In this document: positions 1-13,038 of the stretch, in pieces | Numbering within the stretch: position 1 is the first letter of the stretch | Layout of the letters: every line of letters begins with the position of its first letter | Assembly: GCA_905250115.1 (NCBI GenBank) | Contig: CAJNOI010000066.1 | Coordinates: 142,955-206,954, forward strand | Direction: 5' to 3' | From: Adineta steineri | Taxonomy: Eukaryota > Rotifera > Eurotatoria > Adinetida > Adinetidae | Length of the DNA: 64,000 bases | Notes under the pieces: generated by a model | The model's database searches: none | What the model saw: the letters and a program-made list of their open reading frames with translations, nothing else | What the model was told of the DNA's origin: nothing | Translations under genes and position numbers: made by a program

Positions 1-1127
1 TCAATCTAAATAAAATAAGATCATTCTTTGAAATCCGAATATTATTTTACAGATTTCAATATTTTTCCTATGAAATAAAGAACAAAACAAGAAAATCTTT
101 ATTTTCATTTGAAAACAAAAAATAATTCTCTTAAAACGAAAACAATCATTAACTACACATCTTCAAGGAAAAGTAAAATAAATAATTTTATAACTAACAA
201 ATATTTAATCAATCAAAAAAGCTTTTTATCGATGACGTTCAGAAATGTAAACAAAATTTGGTTAATTGACTTATGAAAAATTTTCATTTAAAAACAAACT
301 AAAATAGATTTGATTGAAAATCAATTTTTCTTATTGATCATCATAAATGATGCATTTGATTAAACAAATAAATTTTTTTATTTAAAATCAGCGCAGTAGA
401 TTTTATTTATTGTAGCAAATATTCTTTGTTTATAATTATAAAAATATCGTCATATATATCTCTCATTAACGATTGCATATATCACATTATAGATTCTCTT
501 CAACTATTCAATATTACTCTTTGTAACTAAATATTATCATAAATATCCAAAGAACAAATCAACAATCAAACATTTCTTTATGAGAAAAATCATTTTTTAT
601 AATATTTCATAATGAAGATTTATCTCTTTCGAAGAGAAACAATGACAATAAGTTCATTTTACACAAAAAAAGAAGAAAAATTAGTTGTTAGAAGTGTAAT
701 ATTTTATTTCTACTATTTTTCTTGAATCAAACTAATCAAAATATGAAATACAAAGTCAAATCATAGAATAATATATTACAGCTATATCGAAAAAAATATG
801 AATAGATTTTATTTCGATAACGACTGTTACATTGATGAAATATTCTCTGAGATATATGGAACGATATATCGAAGGTTTTCATAACAATTCATCAAGGATA
901 AAACTTTTTCTTTCTCTATCCTTTAATCTCAAGAAAAAAGCGAAGATTGTTTGTCTTAGACGACTCACTCATGGCTTTGTCTAATCTGAACATTTCATTT
1001 CCTAAGACACATTCTTTTACACATTGATTTAATTAATCTTTCTCAACTATTTTGTTTCCTTATGATTTTTTATTGAAATGTTTGTATAAACTTCTGTTAC
1101 TCATCTATGCACATCTCTTCATTTCAT
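1..1127. other. AT-rich intergenic DNA, no gene seen
   Basis: Very AT-rich sequence with homopolymer runs. No long open frame, RNA gene or repeat structure could be recognised. It lies downstream of the minus-strand NHL gene. Confidence 0.5.
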
Positions 1128-4100
1128 TCAACTTTTCTTCAACTTACCAAAAGAATCTTTCATCAATAAAAATTTTTGAATTCGAGCATTTCCGAAATCA
1201 GTAACAAACATGTTTCCAGAACGATCAAAACTAAAACTAAATGGATTATTCAATTGATGGGATTGTGAACCTCTTCCATAACATCCAACTAAACATCGAA
1301 AACCATTCAAGCCTGAACCTACAATGCGATTATTGCCACTATCAACGATGAATAAATATTTCTCAGCATCTAATATAATTCCACTTGGTTGATAAAGTAT
1401 AATTGTTGGATTTACTGATCTACTTCCAGCTACTGTGGTGCCATCTGATTTTCCTGACTGGAACAACTGAACACGGTCGTTGGAAACATCTGCCACATAT
1501 AAATCTAAATTCACGTCGACAAAAATTCCACGAGGATTAATCAGTTGATTCGAGGCTGATCCCATGGTGCCTGTTCCAGCAGCAATACTATTTGACTTCA
1601 TTACAGCATCATTTAATGATCTTTTCACTACTTGATGACGATCACTCATTGAACAGTAAAGAGTATCATTAATATTGACAAACAAACCATAACATTTTGA
1701 ACTGACATTCATCACACTGACAAAGTTATTTATTTCTGCACTCCATTTCTGTACTCGACCACTCTTATAATCACCATCATCAATATAAATGTCACCATTT
1801 AATGTCACGAAGATAGAAGTGGGTTGTGTAAAATTACCGTGAATGATCTTTGTTGGATTGTCACTCTCTTCATCCCACATTACAATTGTATTATTATCTC
1901 GATCAGCAATATAGATTCTGTTATTTGTGTTCACAAAAATGGCGCGAGGAGCTTGACCAACAATCGATCGATTAGCAAAAGTAATTCCATTGGAATTCCA
2001 AATGGGTGTCGAAGAAAACTTCGGTTGATTGAATGAAAGAGCTAAAAATAAGAAAAATATAAAAGATATTAACGAACTGTAAACGAAATGATATCGTTAA
2101 TTTATGTTTTCTCTTCGAAACATTCATTGAGATTCATTTCGAAAAGATTCCTATGATTTGTGTTGTATTTTCTCGAATGATTGGGGAATATCAACTAAGA
2201 GATGGCTGAATCAATTGAAGAAGGTCAATTTTATTTGTTGATTTTTTTTATTGTAAAAAGAAATATTCATGTTCGATCCTTAAAAAGATATGATTATTAT
2301 TCAAGAGAAAAAAATAATCAAATCATTTCCTTTGTTTACTTAACAAAACTCAATTTGAATAAGGAAAAAAGAATTGTTTAGAATGAAAATGACGTTATTG
2401 AAATTGATTGAGATCTAAACGAAATGCCTTTGAAATTCAAAATTATTTGTCATTTTCATATGAAAAACATTGAGAATTTGTTGATGATAAATAATTTCAA
2501 TTGAATATCTAATATGTAAAAGAGAGAAGGAAGTTCTCCCGCTAATTTTTAGTTAAATAGCCATTCGAAGAAATTATTAAGGAAAATCTTCTGAGATGAA
2601 AATTAAAATAAAATGAAAATATTCTTTTTTTCTTATGAATAATATATTTTTGTTTCTTTTGAAATTCCCATGAAATTAAACAAAACAAATCTGAAATCGA
2701 TCTGAACAAAACTTATTTTCATTAACTTTTTTGTCAAATAATAATTAAATTTAATCAAACTTTTCCTCTTCTTGTTTTCGTCTCTCATTATTTCAACTTG
2801 AATATTTTGAGAAAACAGTTTCAATAATCATCGATTCCTTTTAAAGATGAGAAAAACTTCTTTGCATTTGACCTTCGATTCAAATGTTGTCTTACTTAAC
2901 AGCAATATTCTTTTATGATAGTCTAGTGATAAAAATGGTAGCATCAATCATAAATTTGCACTAGGGAGCTGCGAATCGACCCAGACCCGGGATCTGGTCG
3001 GGTCCGCGTCTGATTCGAATTTTAGCAGACCCGGTTTCCATTCACTTTCAAATTTAGATCACTTCAAATTAAATGAAAAATTTAAATTTCTGAAGCATCG
3101 GTTGATAGTGATACGATATGAATGAACAAAAAGGATTTTATATACATTTTTTTCTGCTTGTAGCCAATTAAAAGTAGCCACGACTTCGATCCTTTACATT
3201 TCCTTACACACAGAGGATGCTATATATTAGTAAAATGAATCTGGTTCTGAGCCTGACCGGATCTGAGTCAGGTACGGGTCTAATAAATTCTGTTTTTCCC
3301 GAGTCTGGATCGGATCCGAGTCCAAAAAAACGTGGGCCCGCTCCTCTCTAATTTGCACTCGCGAAATAGTTCTACATTATTATAGGATTTCTGCTCTCGA
3401 CTTCTTTCTATCAGATGTATTCATTTCTACAGTTTGAAAGTTAATATTTTCTCACAAGTAATCTTGTTTCGGAAATGTCGATGAAGAATATTTATGATTT
3501 CATTGATCAATCAAATTCATTTCTACAAGATAATTTCATATGTTCCAAGGAGAGATTCTTTCCTTTTCTGTAGTCCAAAAATTTAAAATTTTCTCATTTT
3601 CTATAAGAGTAAATAGTATGAATATAGAAGTGAATAATCAACTAACTTGATACTTCACTTCTATTTTTATACATAAAACTCTTTAAGTACATCAAATACA
3701 ACAATCATTTATCACTCATAGCAAATTTTATATAATGGATCTACGACTTTTATCTGAAACCGAAATAGTGAAATAATTTCACAGAACTTTATTTTCATTT
3801 ACATTAATCTGTTCATCTTTTCTTTTTTTCATTTTTATTTCATCTGGAAAAGTCAATTAATTCTCTTTTTCCACATGTTATAATGCAATATGATGAAATA
3901 GATTTCTTTCTTTTCTCTTATGTCTGATTCTCATCTCAGGATCTACAAATAAATTTGATATCGAGAGCAGATTTCAAGAATATTCCAGTTTTCAATCAAT
4001 TTGAAACTATCAATCAGTATTTCAACTTATACTTTTAAACTTAAACTAGATTCATTCTTCAAACCACAAAAAAATCTTGTATAGCCGCTGCATGAGATCA

Positions 4101-4310
4101 GTACCATTGCTTTTCAATATATAACAGAAATTCCTGTCAAATCCTATAATCTATTATTTCATCCCCTTTTGTTTAACTAAAACTCTAACAAATAATGTCA
4201 GTTTTGTACAGTAGCTGATGTTCAATATGTGACAAATAAAAGTATTTACCTGATGTTTTATTATTTAGAACGAACAGAAGAATAATGATAAATACGTACA
4301 TATTCCACAT
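1128..4310 (-). CDS. secreted NHL-repeat beta-propeller protein
   Basis: Two exons, complement of 4250-4310 and 1128-2041, joined in phase 1; 324 aa. Exon 1 encodes a short signal peptide starting MWNMYVFIIILLFVL and stops at a GTAAAT donor. Exon 2 follows a TTTTTAG acceptor and continues ALSFNQPKFSSTPIWNSNG, the usual opening of secreted rotifer NHL proteins. The body carries about five NHL blades with motifs such as RGIFVDVNLDLYVAD and SGIILDAEKYLFIVDSGNNR. NHL propellers are extracellular or cytosolic binding scaffolds; the ligand here is unknown. The intron is about 2.2 kb, far above the local norm, and holds a hAT-type MITE, so the joining of the signal-peptide exon is an inference, though phase and splice sites agree. 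A reading that begins inside exon 2 would lose the secretion signal. Confidence 0.8.
2954..3358. mobile_element. hAT-type MITE with 8-bp target duplication
   Basis: The element occupies 2962-3350 and is flanked by a perfect direct repeat ATTTGCAC (2954-2961 and 3351-3358). This fits the hAT target consensus NTNNNNAN. The ends read TAGGGAGCTG on the left and TAGAGAGGAGC on the reversed right end, an imperfect terminal inverted repeat. The interior is much more GC-rich than its surroundings and has arms full of GACCCGG and GGATC sub-repeats around an AT-rich centre. It has no coding capacity, so it is non-autonomous. It lies in the long intron of the NHL gene. Confidence 0.8.
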
Positions 4311-5250
4311 TATTCAACAAGAGGTTTTTTTTGATAAAATAGTGAACTAATAAAATAATCTTCTTGTTTGTCTTCGATGAACACAAAATGATAGTCATTG
4401 TAGATTTTCTTTCTAGTTATACCTCTCTCTTTCTTTTTTCCTCTCATTCATTTCTTTCAACATAACACACCAAGAGAAAAAATAATGTTCTACAGAAGGT
4501 TTTGTTCGTCGAAGGTAAGATGAAAAATTGATTTTAGATTGAATTAATGAGCAAAATTGATGATTTAATTTGATATTTCTCATTGAATTTCATTCTTTTT
4601 CCAATTCAAAACCATAGAATGGAATTTTAATTCAACATGAGTCGTTTCTTTTTTTTTGATTTTATAAAAAATTTTTTGATTTTAGTGAAGAAGAACGTGA
4701 TGAAGAGAAAGGAGAGAATTGATCAAAGTCTGCATTAATCATCGGACGTGTTTTAACTGAAAATAAGATATCAACTATCATCGTCAATAAATGATAGACG
4801 TTAATGAATAAGTCATGATTAGTTTGATGTCTTTTTTTATTTGATTCTGTTAAATAATCTGCTTTGTCAGGACTCACTTTTAATCACGTTCTTTATGTTT
4901 CTATGCGCAATAAGTATTTATGAGAAAGGATTCCTTCTTTGGGTATTTCGATCTATTTTAGAATAAAAAGTTATCACATATATAAAAAGCAGAATTGTTA
5001 ATCGTGATAGAATGTATTTTTCTGAAGAGCAGCAAAAAGATGCATGAATTTAACTCTAACTACAGTATATACAAAAGCAAAACTCTAAAAATGGGTGGAT
5101 GAATCTTTTGAATTAGTAGGAAAGTTCTATTCAAGTATAATCAAAGTCGTGAAAATCAGATCAGCTATCTAATATTCACTGCAATTCATTCGACAACGAT
5201 GAATTGTCAATCACGATCAGAATCTCTGATTCAAATTGGTTTTAAAAGTA
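4311..5250. other. intergenic DNA, no gene seen
   Basis: AT-rich spacer between the NHL gene 5' end and the first telomere-like foldback. Short frames here have no recognisable domain. Confidence 0.4.
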
Positions 5251-5302
5251 TGAGTGTGGGTGTGAGAATATCTGTCATAGAATGCACCCACACCCTCAAG
5301 AT
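5251..5302. repeat. telomere-like foldback element
   Basis: Left arm TGAGTGTGGGTGTGA, loop of about 20 nt, right arm CACCCACACCCTCAAGAT. The right end carries the full family terminus (reverse complement of ATCTTGAGGGTGTGGGTG). Confidence 0.7.
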
Positions 5303-5385
5303 TTATCTCGATTATTTCTTCAAACTAAGATCAAGATTAAAAAAGAAATCAAATAGATGTCAGTAAGGTATTCACAGTTATGAAA

Positions 5386-7205
5386 TCATTGGATAAGACA
5401 TTTGTGATGGATAGATTGATTGTTAACTTTCTCTTGATTAATCCATAGTACAAATGTTCTTTCTTTATGATTGACATTAAAAACTTCTGATTGAAATGAA
5501 TGATTAATTAATCGAGTATATTGTTCTATCCAATGATGATTTGGTACATGATCATAATCTTTTAAATGAAAATGAATCTCTTCAAGGTGAACTAATTCAT
5601 TCAATACATAACGAAATAGTCGCCTCGAATGATATTCTATAGTTAAATGAATCAAGGCAGGAAATAGAAAGCGTACACGCTTTAACAATAGACTTCTTGT
5701 TGTTGTCTGATAACCAAATAAATCAAGACGTCGAACTAAAACCAATGGTGATAAAATCGAATCAAATATATGAAGAACATGCACGCATTGGATATGAAGA
5801 GACGAAAGATTTGTCATATCTCGGATAAATTGCGCTAACCGATAACATTGTGTAATTGTTGATGAAATTTGAAAATGCACAATTTTTTCTATATTAATTA
5901 AATGTCGAATATTGATGAAAATATCTCCTGTTAAATGTCCATTCAATGATAAACGATTAACATTACAAAATCGCCCATAATAATGATCAATGGATAGATA
6001 TATAGGATTTAATTTATCGAAATAAAGTTTCATTTCTCGGATATTCAAATAAGATAATTCCGATCGTTTCATCATAAAGAATGAGTCAACAATTGAATTA
6101 TCGATTATTTTTGGAGCAAAATATGTTACTGTCATAAAAACATTTTCTACCGGAAAATATTCGATGAACCATGTTTTTTCATTGATCCACCATGATGATT
6201 GAAATGTGTTAAAATAAAAATTGATTTCATCGTTAGATTGTTCAGTAAGAGGAATTTTCAAAAAAAATTTCTTCAAATAAATCAGCGTTTCGGATATGAA
6301 CAATTCCCATTGGAAACCATTGAGCACATCGCTCTGATGAATTAATTCTTGTTTACTAAATATTAACGTCAAATAATTGAGTCGAAACATTGACGATAAG
6401 AGATATTTTATTGTTTCGAAATGAATATTATTTATTCCTATGTATAAAACAGTTTTACTTTCAAATGAGAATATTTGATTAAAAAAAGCTTACCTTGTAA
6501 ATTTAAGTTGAATTGAATTAAGAGTGTCCATTGATGATTTTTGAATAATGAACAGAATTGATGAAGATTATCTATTTGACATTGAAAACCAACGCCAAGC
6601 GAATAGAATTGATGCGCATTCGAACCAATTAAATCATTAAGATCATCAATAGTATCAAAAAACATATGTAAAGTTCTTAAATGTTTTGGTATACCATTAG
6701 ATAATTGACGAAACTTTCTGCTTGAATTTCCGATTAGATAAGAAAGATTTTCGAATGAAGAATTGTGTAGTTGTGCAAATAAATCACCATCCAAACAAGT
6801 AAAATGAAATGAATGAAGATTATTTAGATTAATTTTTGACTGCATCCATCGTGAAAGATTCTCATTATATGAAATTGTTCGATCAAGCCACAATGAACGA
6901 AGATTAGTAAATGATTGCTCACCATTTCTTCCAAGTAAATATTGATCAAATAGATTAAATTTTGTCTTGCCAAGTTTTAGTCCAATGATTTGTGATGGAG
7001 AAATATTTGAACAAATTGAATCAAATGCCGATTTTCGAATATCTTCTTTGGATAAATCCAAGAAATAATGATTATAATTACTCACAACATTATTTATATA
7101 GTCACTGATTGAGTAAAATGATTGAAAGATTTCATGACAGAATAAATATGAAAAAATTTCATCGAATACTATATCTGGAAAATTATCCAAATATGTTTCA
7201 CACAT
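5386..7205 (-). CDS. F-box-type protein
   Basis: Two exons, complement of 6494-7205 and 5386-6437, separated by a 56-nt intron (GTAAGC...ATACATAG); 587 aa. The N-terminus MCETYLDNFPDIVFDEIFSYL is a divergent F-box opening of the kind seen in large rotifer families. The rest has irregular leucine-rich segments (for example LRSLWLDR, LRTLHMFFD, LVRRLDLFGYQTT, LVHLEEIHFHL). F-box proteins bind SKP1 and present substrates to cullin-RING ubiquitin ligases; the substrate is unknown. The start ATG and the in-frame splice give one uninterrupted protein. Assignment rests on overall pattern, since the F-box itself is weak. Confidence 0.75.
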
Positions 7206-7434
7206 GTTGTCTTTTCAAATATATGTATTCAACGAATACCTTTACATTTATTTATCTATCGGAAGAAAAACGAAAATTAGTCAGTCTTATCACGCATGAC
7301 AGACTAATCGAAAAGAAAAATGCAGATACTATCATCATAGCTCTCTGATTCATCGAAGGAAGTAAAACATGAACATTTAATTGTGATTAAAATCAAGGAT
7401 ATTTATTTTAATTAGAATATATTACAACAAATAA

Positions 7435-8202
7435 TTAAACATGCACAACAATTTCTCCTTTATGACGTTGAAATATTCTATCAGAAAAACTTTCCCAATA
7501 ATTAGCGATTCGAAAAAGAAATTCATTACATCTTTTTCCTTCGTAAATTCTTATAAATTCGTCTGAACTGATATTCATAGTCACGGAGTGAGAAGATATT
7601 TGGTCACTATCCACATATGATTTAACAATCTTCGTACCAATAATACACAAACCGATGAAACATAATTGAACTATTTTCATCCAAAACATATGTTGATAAT
7701 GATTCATTGGACAAGGTAATGAGTTTACAATTGTTGCATTATTTAATTCGCGTTTGATCTCCATCAGTTCTTGAAATTCGAGAGAAAACATTCCTGTGAA
7801 TAACGAATAAAAGATAAGAAACACCGCGCACGAAGCAGCTGTTGTAAACACGTGCAGGAATACAAGCGTGTACTTTTTATACACTCTTATAACGCAGTAG
7901 ATCAGTATAGCTAAAACAAATGGAGTATTCAGAAAAAACGAGGTACGAATCCTAGCAAGACTGCTATTTATTAGTTCACAATTATAACAAGCAAGAACAA
8001 TTTGATAAATCATCAATGAAAGAATAATCAAAATACCAAATAAATTAATGAAATAATCACAACAATAATGTAATCGAGTTGGACGTCGATTTGATAATGG
8101 ATTTGAATCTGTTAATTGATTGATTTCATCATTACCAGCCAAAATCTCGAGAGGATCAGCATAATGCGATACTACAGGGGAAAGACGTATTTCAGCGTCC
8201 AT
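7435..8202 (-). CDS. four-TM membrane protein, unknown function
   Basis: Single exon of 255 aa when started at the ATG in good context (ACCATGGAC) at 8202; an upstream in-frame TTG would add 13 residues but is less likely. Hydrophobic segments lie roughly at residues 50-73, 91-111, 114-137 and 172-192. The cytosol-like N-terminus is about 48 aa and the tail about 60 aa. A loop between segments 3 and 4 contains an NAT glycosylation sequon and CPMNH. No known family was recognised; the layout resembles small rotifer-specific multi-pass proteins. Confidence 0.65.
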   Translation of the reverse strand: MDAEIRLSPVVSHYADPLEILAGNDEINQLTDSNPLSNRRPTRLHYCCDYFINLFGILIILSLMIYQIVLACYNCELINSSLARIRTSFFLNTPFVLAILIYCVIRVYKKYTLVFLHVFTTAASCAVFLIFYSLFTGMFSLEFQELMEIKRELNNATIVNSLPCPMNHYQHMFWMKIVQLCFIGLCIIGTKIVKSYVDSDQISSHSVTMNISSDEFIRIYEGKRCNEFLFRIANYWESFSDRIFQRHKGEIVVHV

Positions 8203-8766
8203 GGTAACTATTGATTTATATGATTTTGATTTTTGTATCAAGAATAAAAATCTTTTTCATTCTTTTCTTCCTTGTCATAACTAACTCAATCAAGCGTTTA
8301 GGTTTTTGTCTTCTATTGTTTTTTTACGTGAGTAATCATGACAAATAATATTTGTTGGTTTTTTCCAACGAATATGACATCATTTATATGTTTTATTTGA
8401 TTATATTCAGATTTTACATTGGATGTGAATGCATAAGTGACGTTATTACCTTTTTCTCTTCGTATCAATATGGTGTTGTATACTATCACAGTTTTTTATT
8501 CAGCTATTACTTTTAAAATAAGGGACAAAAAAACGCACAAAGATCATCAACATATCCATTGAAACTCGTTACCTTTTGTGTAGATAGAAGAAAAAGATTT
8601 CTCATTGATCAACTACATTCTTGTTTCACTTCATTTTAATTTGTCTTTGTAGTGCACGCAAGTTTGTTATTCATACTTCGATTATTTACTTTTCAGTTAT
8701 TGTTTGTACTTCACTAATCTTTCAGACAGAAATTATTTTTCTATGGGAAATAAATTCGGCGCTAAA

Positions 8767-8834
8767 GATGGGTGGGTGTGGGTGTGAGTTAGTTTTTAGG
8801 TACAGAAATCACAACCATACACACCCACACTCTT
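8767..8834. repeat. telomere-like foldback element
   Basis: Left arm GATGGGTGGGTGTGGGTGTG, right arm ACACACCCACACTC, loop of about 30 nt. The left arm has three GGG tracts. Confidence 0.65.
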
Positions 8835-9138
8835 TATATCTCTCTTTTTTCTCTTCTCAATATCAATAAACACCGTATAGAAAAACAACAACATATTTTA
8901 ATTATTATTATTTAGATTTAATTGCCAATTCTTTATATGATTTTCTTTTGAAAATGCCTTTTTTTTTAGATAAAAGACGTGAGAAAAAAGAATAATTCTG
9001 GTCAAACTTGTGTTAATAATGAGACATGATTAAATTCAATGATAAATAGATGATTGACGTCAATTAAATATATTCTCTAAATAATCCATTTTATCACGTT
9101 CTTTTATATTGTTTCTATTTAATGAACGTCATCAGATC

Positions 9139-9173
9139 TGTGTGAAGAGAACACAGCTTCACCCACACCCACT
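9139..9173. repeat. partial telomere-like element
   Basis: Only the C-rich side (TTCACCCACACCCAC) is clear, with a weak TGTGTGAAG partner on its left. Looks like a decayed or half copy. Confidence 0.4.
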
Positions 9174-9252
9174 TTTCTTTATCGCTTTAAAATATGTTCT
9201 AATAAAACATAGTTTAGATATAATAAGTAGAATTTAGTACATAGTAGACGTA

Positions 9253-10246
9253 TCATTTTCTCGTTTGAATCGAAGCTATCAAACTGCCATTCGCAGGTAT
9301 AACGCGATTATGTTGGATTATTTTAACAACAATCTTTTTCAATTGTGGTGTAAAAATAATTGTTGATAAGCATATGCTTATCATTGATATACTAATAAAA
9401 AACCAAAAAATTGGGAACGTAAGAGGATGTTCTTCATGTGTAATAAATGCCATCATTAAAAAGCCCATAGCAGGGATTCCAAGACTTATTAAAACACCAA
9501 CAACTAAGAGAATACGTCGAATGATGAGAAAATCACGTTCTTGTCGTTGTTTAACTATACGTGTTTGAATATTTGTTTGATGACGAAGAAAACTTGTAAT
9601 GCGTATATAGATAAATGATAATACTCCAATCTGATTCCCATAACCATTAAATACAAGCCAAAGCATACTATACACATTAGTAAATGGTACAAAACAATAA
9701 TAGTCTTTTGGAAGATAAACAACTTCATGCACAAAAAGAACTAGACTCATTAAAATACAATTTAACATCAATTCTATGAATGGTAAAATAATATATAATT
9801 GATATGATTGAAGCCATCGTATACTTGGATATACAACTCGACAAAGACGAAAGAATGCCTAGATTAAGAACCAAAAGAAAACATTTTTTACTGTTCTAGT
9901 ATATTAATCAGCAATAAATTACCTGATTTACAAAAGCCCAATATATTCCACCGATTAGAATAGGAGCAAGATATCCTAAAGATGTACACCATGATGAATT
10001 GAAATTATATCCATATAAAGTTCCTAAAACTGTTTGAATATTAAATAATGCTACTATTGCAATATAGGCCGAAACTAATGAATAAATATTAATACAATGA
10101 ATAATAATTATTCGTTCTTTTTGTTGTAAACGATGATGATAAAGATGATGAATAACACAAAGTAATATAGCACATGAAAATAAACATGTGAATGAACAGA
10201 TAATGAATGTTATTAAACACAATACAAATGCAATTTGATTTATCAT
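9253..10246 (-). CDS. 7TM receptor, rotifer-type (copy 1)
   Basis: Two exons, complement of 9923-10246 and 9253-9858, with a 64-nt intron after ...FVNQ; 309 aa. Seven hydrophobic segments span the protein, with a short extracellular N-terminus and a short basic tail ending SIQTRK. The DRY-like position and NPxxY motif are not canonical (TM7 region reads IIFTPQLKK), as in many divergent bdelloid G-protein-coupled receptors. A close paralogue, about 80% identical by eye with the same intron position, lies inverted at 34174-35158. Several hundred bases of upstream DNA are also shared between the copies. Ligand unknown. Confidence 0.8.
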
Positions 10247-11010
10247 AATCTTAATAGTTTTAGCTGAATATACGATTGTATGGTAATGAAATGTAGTTGA
10301 TTCACAATTTTGCAGGGAATTACAGAATCTATGAAAATTATTTCCGCTTTAATTAAGATCTACATTTAATTATCCCCATGTATTTCATTTTAGATGAAAA
10401 ATATAAAGTTGGCACGACTTGGATGCAATTTGTTTTGTATATCTAAACGTAATTCAGAACATTTTATATTGTAACCGTAACTTATGTAGTCGGAAAAAAG
10501 CGACAAATATAACATACATTTTTTAGTAGTTGACAGAATTTGATCTTGATTATAATATAAATATTGAATAAAAAATAGTTTTTCAATAGAAGATTTTTTT
10601 CTTATTAAAGAATGACAAAATGTGAACTATTGTGTTGTTTTTATACGAGAAAGTTGTTAGAGAGACAAAAAACTTTTTGTAGCATGAAATTATTGTTATT
10701 TTTATATAGTATTTCATTATAATTATTTATTTATTACAATAAGCCATTCATCTAGGAAAAGAGAAGCTTTATAATTTAACTCCTTACCAATTGTATCTAA
10801 AATAGAAATAATAACAAGGACACGTCCTTTGTTAATTATTAAGATCTATTTATGAAAATGCTTTGATGATTTTCTCGTGTTACTTTTCCTCATATGTTGA
10901 AAGAAGTGAAAAAAAACATCCGAGAAGTTCTATTATTACTGCTTGAATACACTTGATAATGAATAATTTCTGAGATTTAACGCCAATGAGAGAATTATTT
11001 ACAGTGAATT
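10247..11010. other. upstream DNA shared with the 33.5-34.2 kb copy
   Basis: The 5' flank of the receptor is conserved, inverted, at about 33560-34170. Matching stretches include the sequence around GGACACGTCCTT near 10820 and TACACTTGATAATGAAT near 10950. No open gene is evident. The shared part near 10780-10970 could be a decayed exon, since the other copy still has a short open frame there. Confidence 0.55.
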
Positions 11011-11072
11011 GGATGTGGGCGTGGGTTTCTCTTATCTTAATCTAACAACACTCACACCCACACCCTCAAGAT
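11011..11072. repeat. telomere-like foldback element
   Basis: Left arm GGATGTGGGCGTGGG, right arm CACCCACACCCTCAAGAT with the full family terminus. Confidence 0.7.
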
Positions 11073-11269
11073 GGTTGCTCTGATTATTCCTAAATCTTCA
11101 AGATAAGTACAAATAAATGTAAGTATACACATTAGAATAAGCCGTTTTTTAATCTTCATATTTTATTATTTTATGATTGTGAATCAAACTTACTTGATCT
11201 TCACAAAACAAACACAAAAAAATATAGAAGAAGAACTGCTCTTTCGTCCTGAATTATTATTAGCCATAT

Positions 11270-11560
11270 CGGCACAGTTAAAACAATATAAAAGATCATT
11301 CATAATCAAATATTTAGATAATGTCCACCCTCTTCATGCCATTCAATATATTCATGTATTTCTCGCAAAATTTCGATTTATGTTGTTGATATTTATCATT
11401 AGCAGACCATATTCTCAATAATAAATGAGTTAGTTTTCGAAAATTTTGTAGAAATTTCTTGAGTAAGAAGTAATCATTATGAACTGGTAATTCAATATGA
11501 ATTCTAAATATTTTTAAATTTGGAACAATATGTGATAATATTAATTATCTTTGCTTCAGC
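11270..11560 (-). pseudogene. relic of an F-box/LRR-type gene
   Basis: On the minus strand one frame reads VPNLKIFRIHIELPVHNDY and then FLQNFRKLTHLLLRIWS, the style of C-terminal leucine-rich segments in rotifer F-box proteins. No start, splice sites or continuous frame could be found around it. Best read as a fragment. Confidence 0.35.
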
Positions 11561-12687
11561 ACACACTCAATTCGAAACAAGTTATTTTTTTTCCTAATCT
11601 AATTGGAAAAAGTTTTTGTATCTTCTTCAAGATCTAAATCGAATCATGTTAAATTTGGTCAAAGAGATATAAGTTTCGATATGTATTCATAGAAATTATC
11701 TTCAGTTAGAAATAAGAATAAAATCATTTATTAAACTATGTTCGAATTTAGTCAAAATTTGAAAGAATGTAATATTGGCAAAGTAATACTAAAAAAACTG
11801 ATTTTACTATAAATACAATACATAAATCACCTTCTGAATAGCACCAACATAATAAATACGACAATTTTTATTAATCAAATTCTTGAATTGTATTGCGTTT
11901 ATCTTACAATGTTATTCATCTTTCTTTCTATTCGATGTACTTTTCTTCGCAATCAATATCATTTCTTCTTATACAAGAAATAATGTAGAAGTTCAAGGGC
12001 GTCGGAGTCTATGAGACTCACCTAATTTTGAACTTGATACTCCATGCTAATCTATAGTTTTCACGTCATTTATTCACTTGTCGTCACTACTGTCCTTTCA
12101 GAGACATAGAAAATATACCTTTCTTTGATATGTGTTGTTCGTAGTGGCAGTCTTGACGTCGAATTGACATAATTGCAATCGGATATTAGTTATGCTTTGA
12201 TTTCACAAGAGAGACTAATAGCTTGAGATAAGAATATGTATTTAGAAGTGTTAGGTAATAATATTTATTCCTCGTTTCACTGCCTTGATGATTCTCTTTC
12301 CTACCTATGATACATACTCGTTTGAATAGTGCATTTCTAACTTACATTTACAAGGGGAAGATGGATTCTATCAGTTAAAACAAGAAACGAACAAAGAAAA
12401 CGGTTCTTTTGAATCATAACCATCTTTTATTCTCTGATTCTTTTGATTTATTGAACTTAATAAAACAGCTTTTTCTGACACTGCAGCTCTAATAAAAGTT
12501 TCACCATCGCAGTTCAATGGATGAGAATTAGAAAACACTATGAGCCCCATCGAAATTCAAGACGTTCCGCAGCCTATGCACCACACTCACACCTTACAAA
12601 TAAATCATTGAAATCAAAACAAATATTACTTAGTTTAACAAAAATAATCATATCATAGAATTATTGAGTAAAATTGATTTGCACAAA
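11561..12687. other. intergenic DNA, no gene seen
   Basis: AT-rich spacer up to the outer end of the hydrophobin palindrome. A weak CACACTCACACC stretch near 12580 may be a trace of a telomere-like element. Confidence 0.4.
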
Positions 12688-13038
12688 AATATAAACAATA
12701 GTTTTTGTTTTTATCTGTTAGAAAAGATCAAGAATATGTTATTCATTTTTGCATTCGAATACAAGTACTAGAAAAATTAAATGAAGATATTTTATTAGTT
12801 ATCATCACACTTTCATATCGAAATAATCGAATATTTAAATTATATAACTCTTCTCGTTTCTTTTCATTAGAGCTTTTCAATGTAAATATGAATAAAACAT
12901 TTGATTTGTTTTGATATTTTATTAAATATGATAAGTAAATAAAGCGAGATTAAATATTTTAGTCAAAAAAATTGCAGGATTAAAAATTAGAAAATGTTTT
13001 TGTTTGTTGTTGGTTGATATAGATGAACGTGATTGTAT

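Larger units (their letters stand above)
8203..9252. other. intergenic DNA with two foldbacks
   Basis: No gene seen. Contains the telomere-like elements listed at 8767 and 9139; the rest is AT-rich spacer. Confidence 0.4.

Noticed and set aside
12580-12600. CACACTCACACC stretch as another telomere-like element
   Set aside because: Single short stretch without partner arm or terminus.
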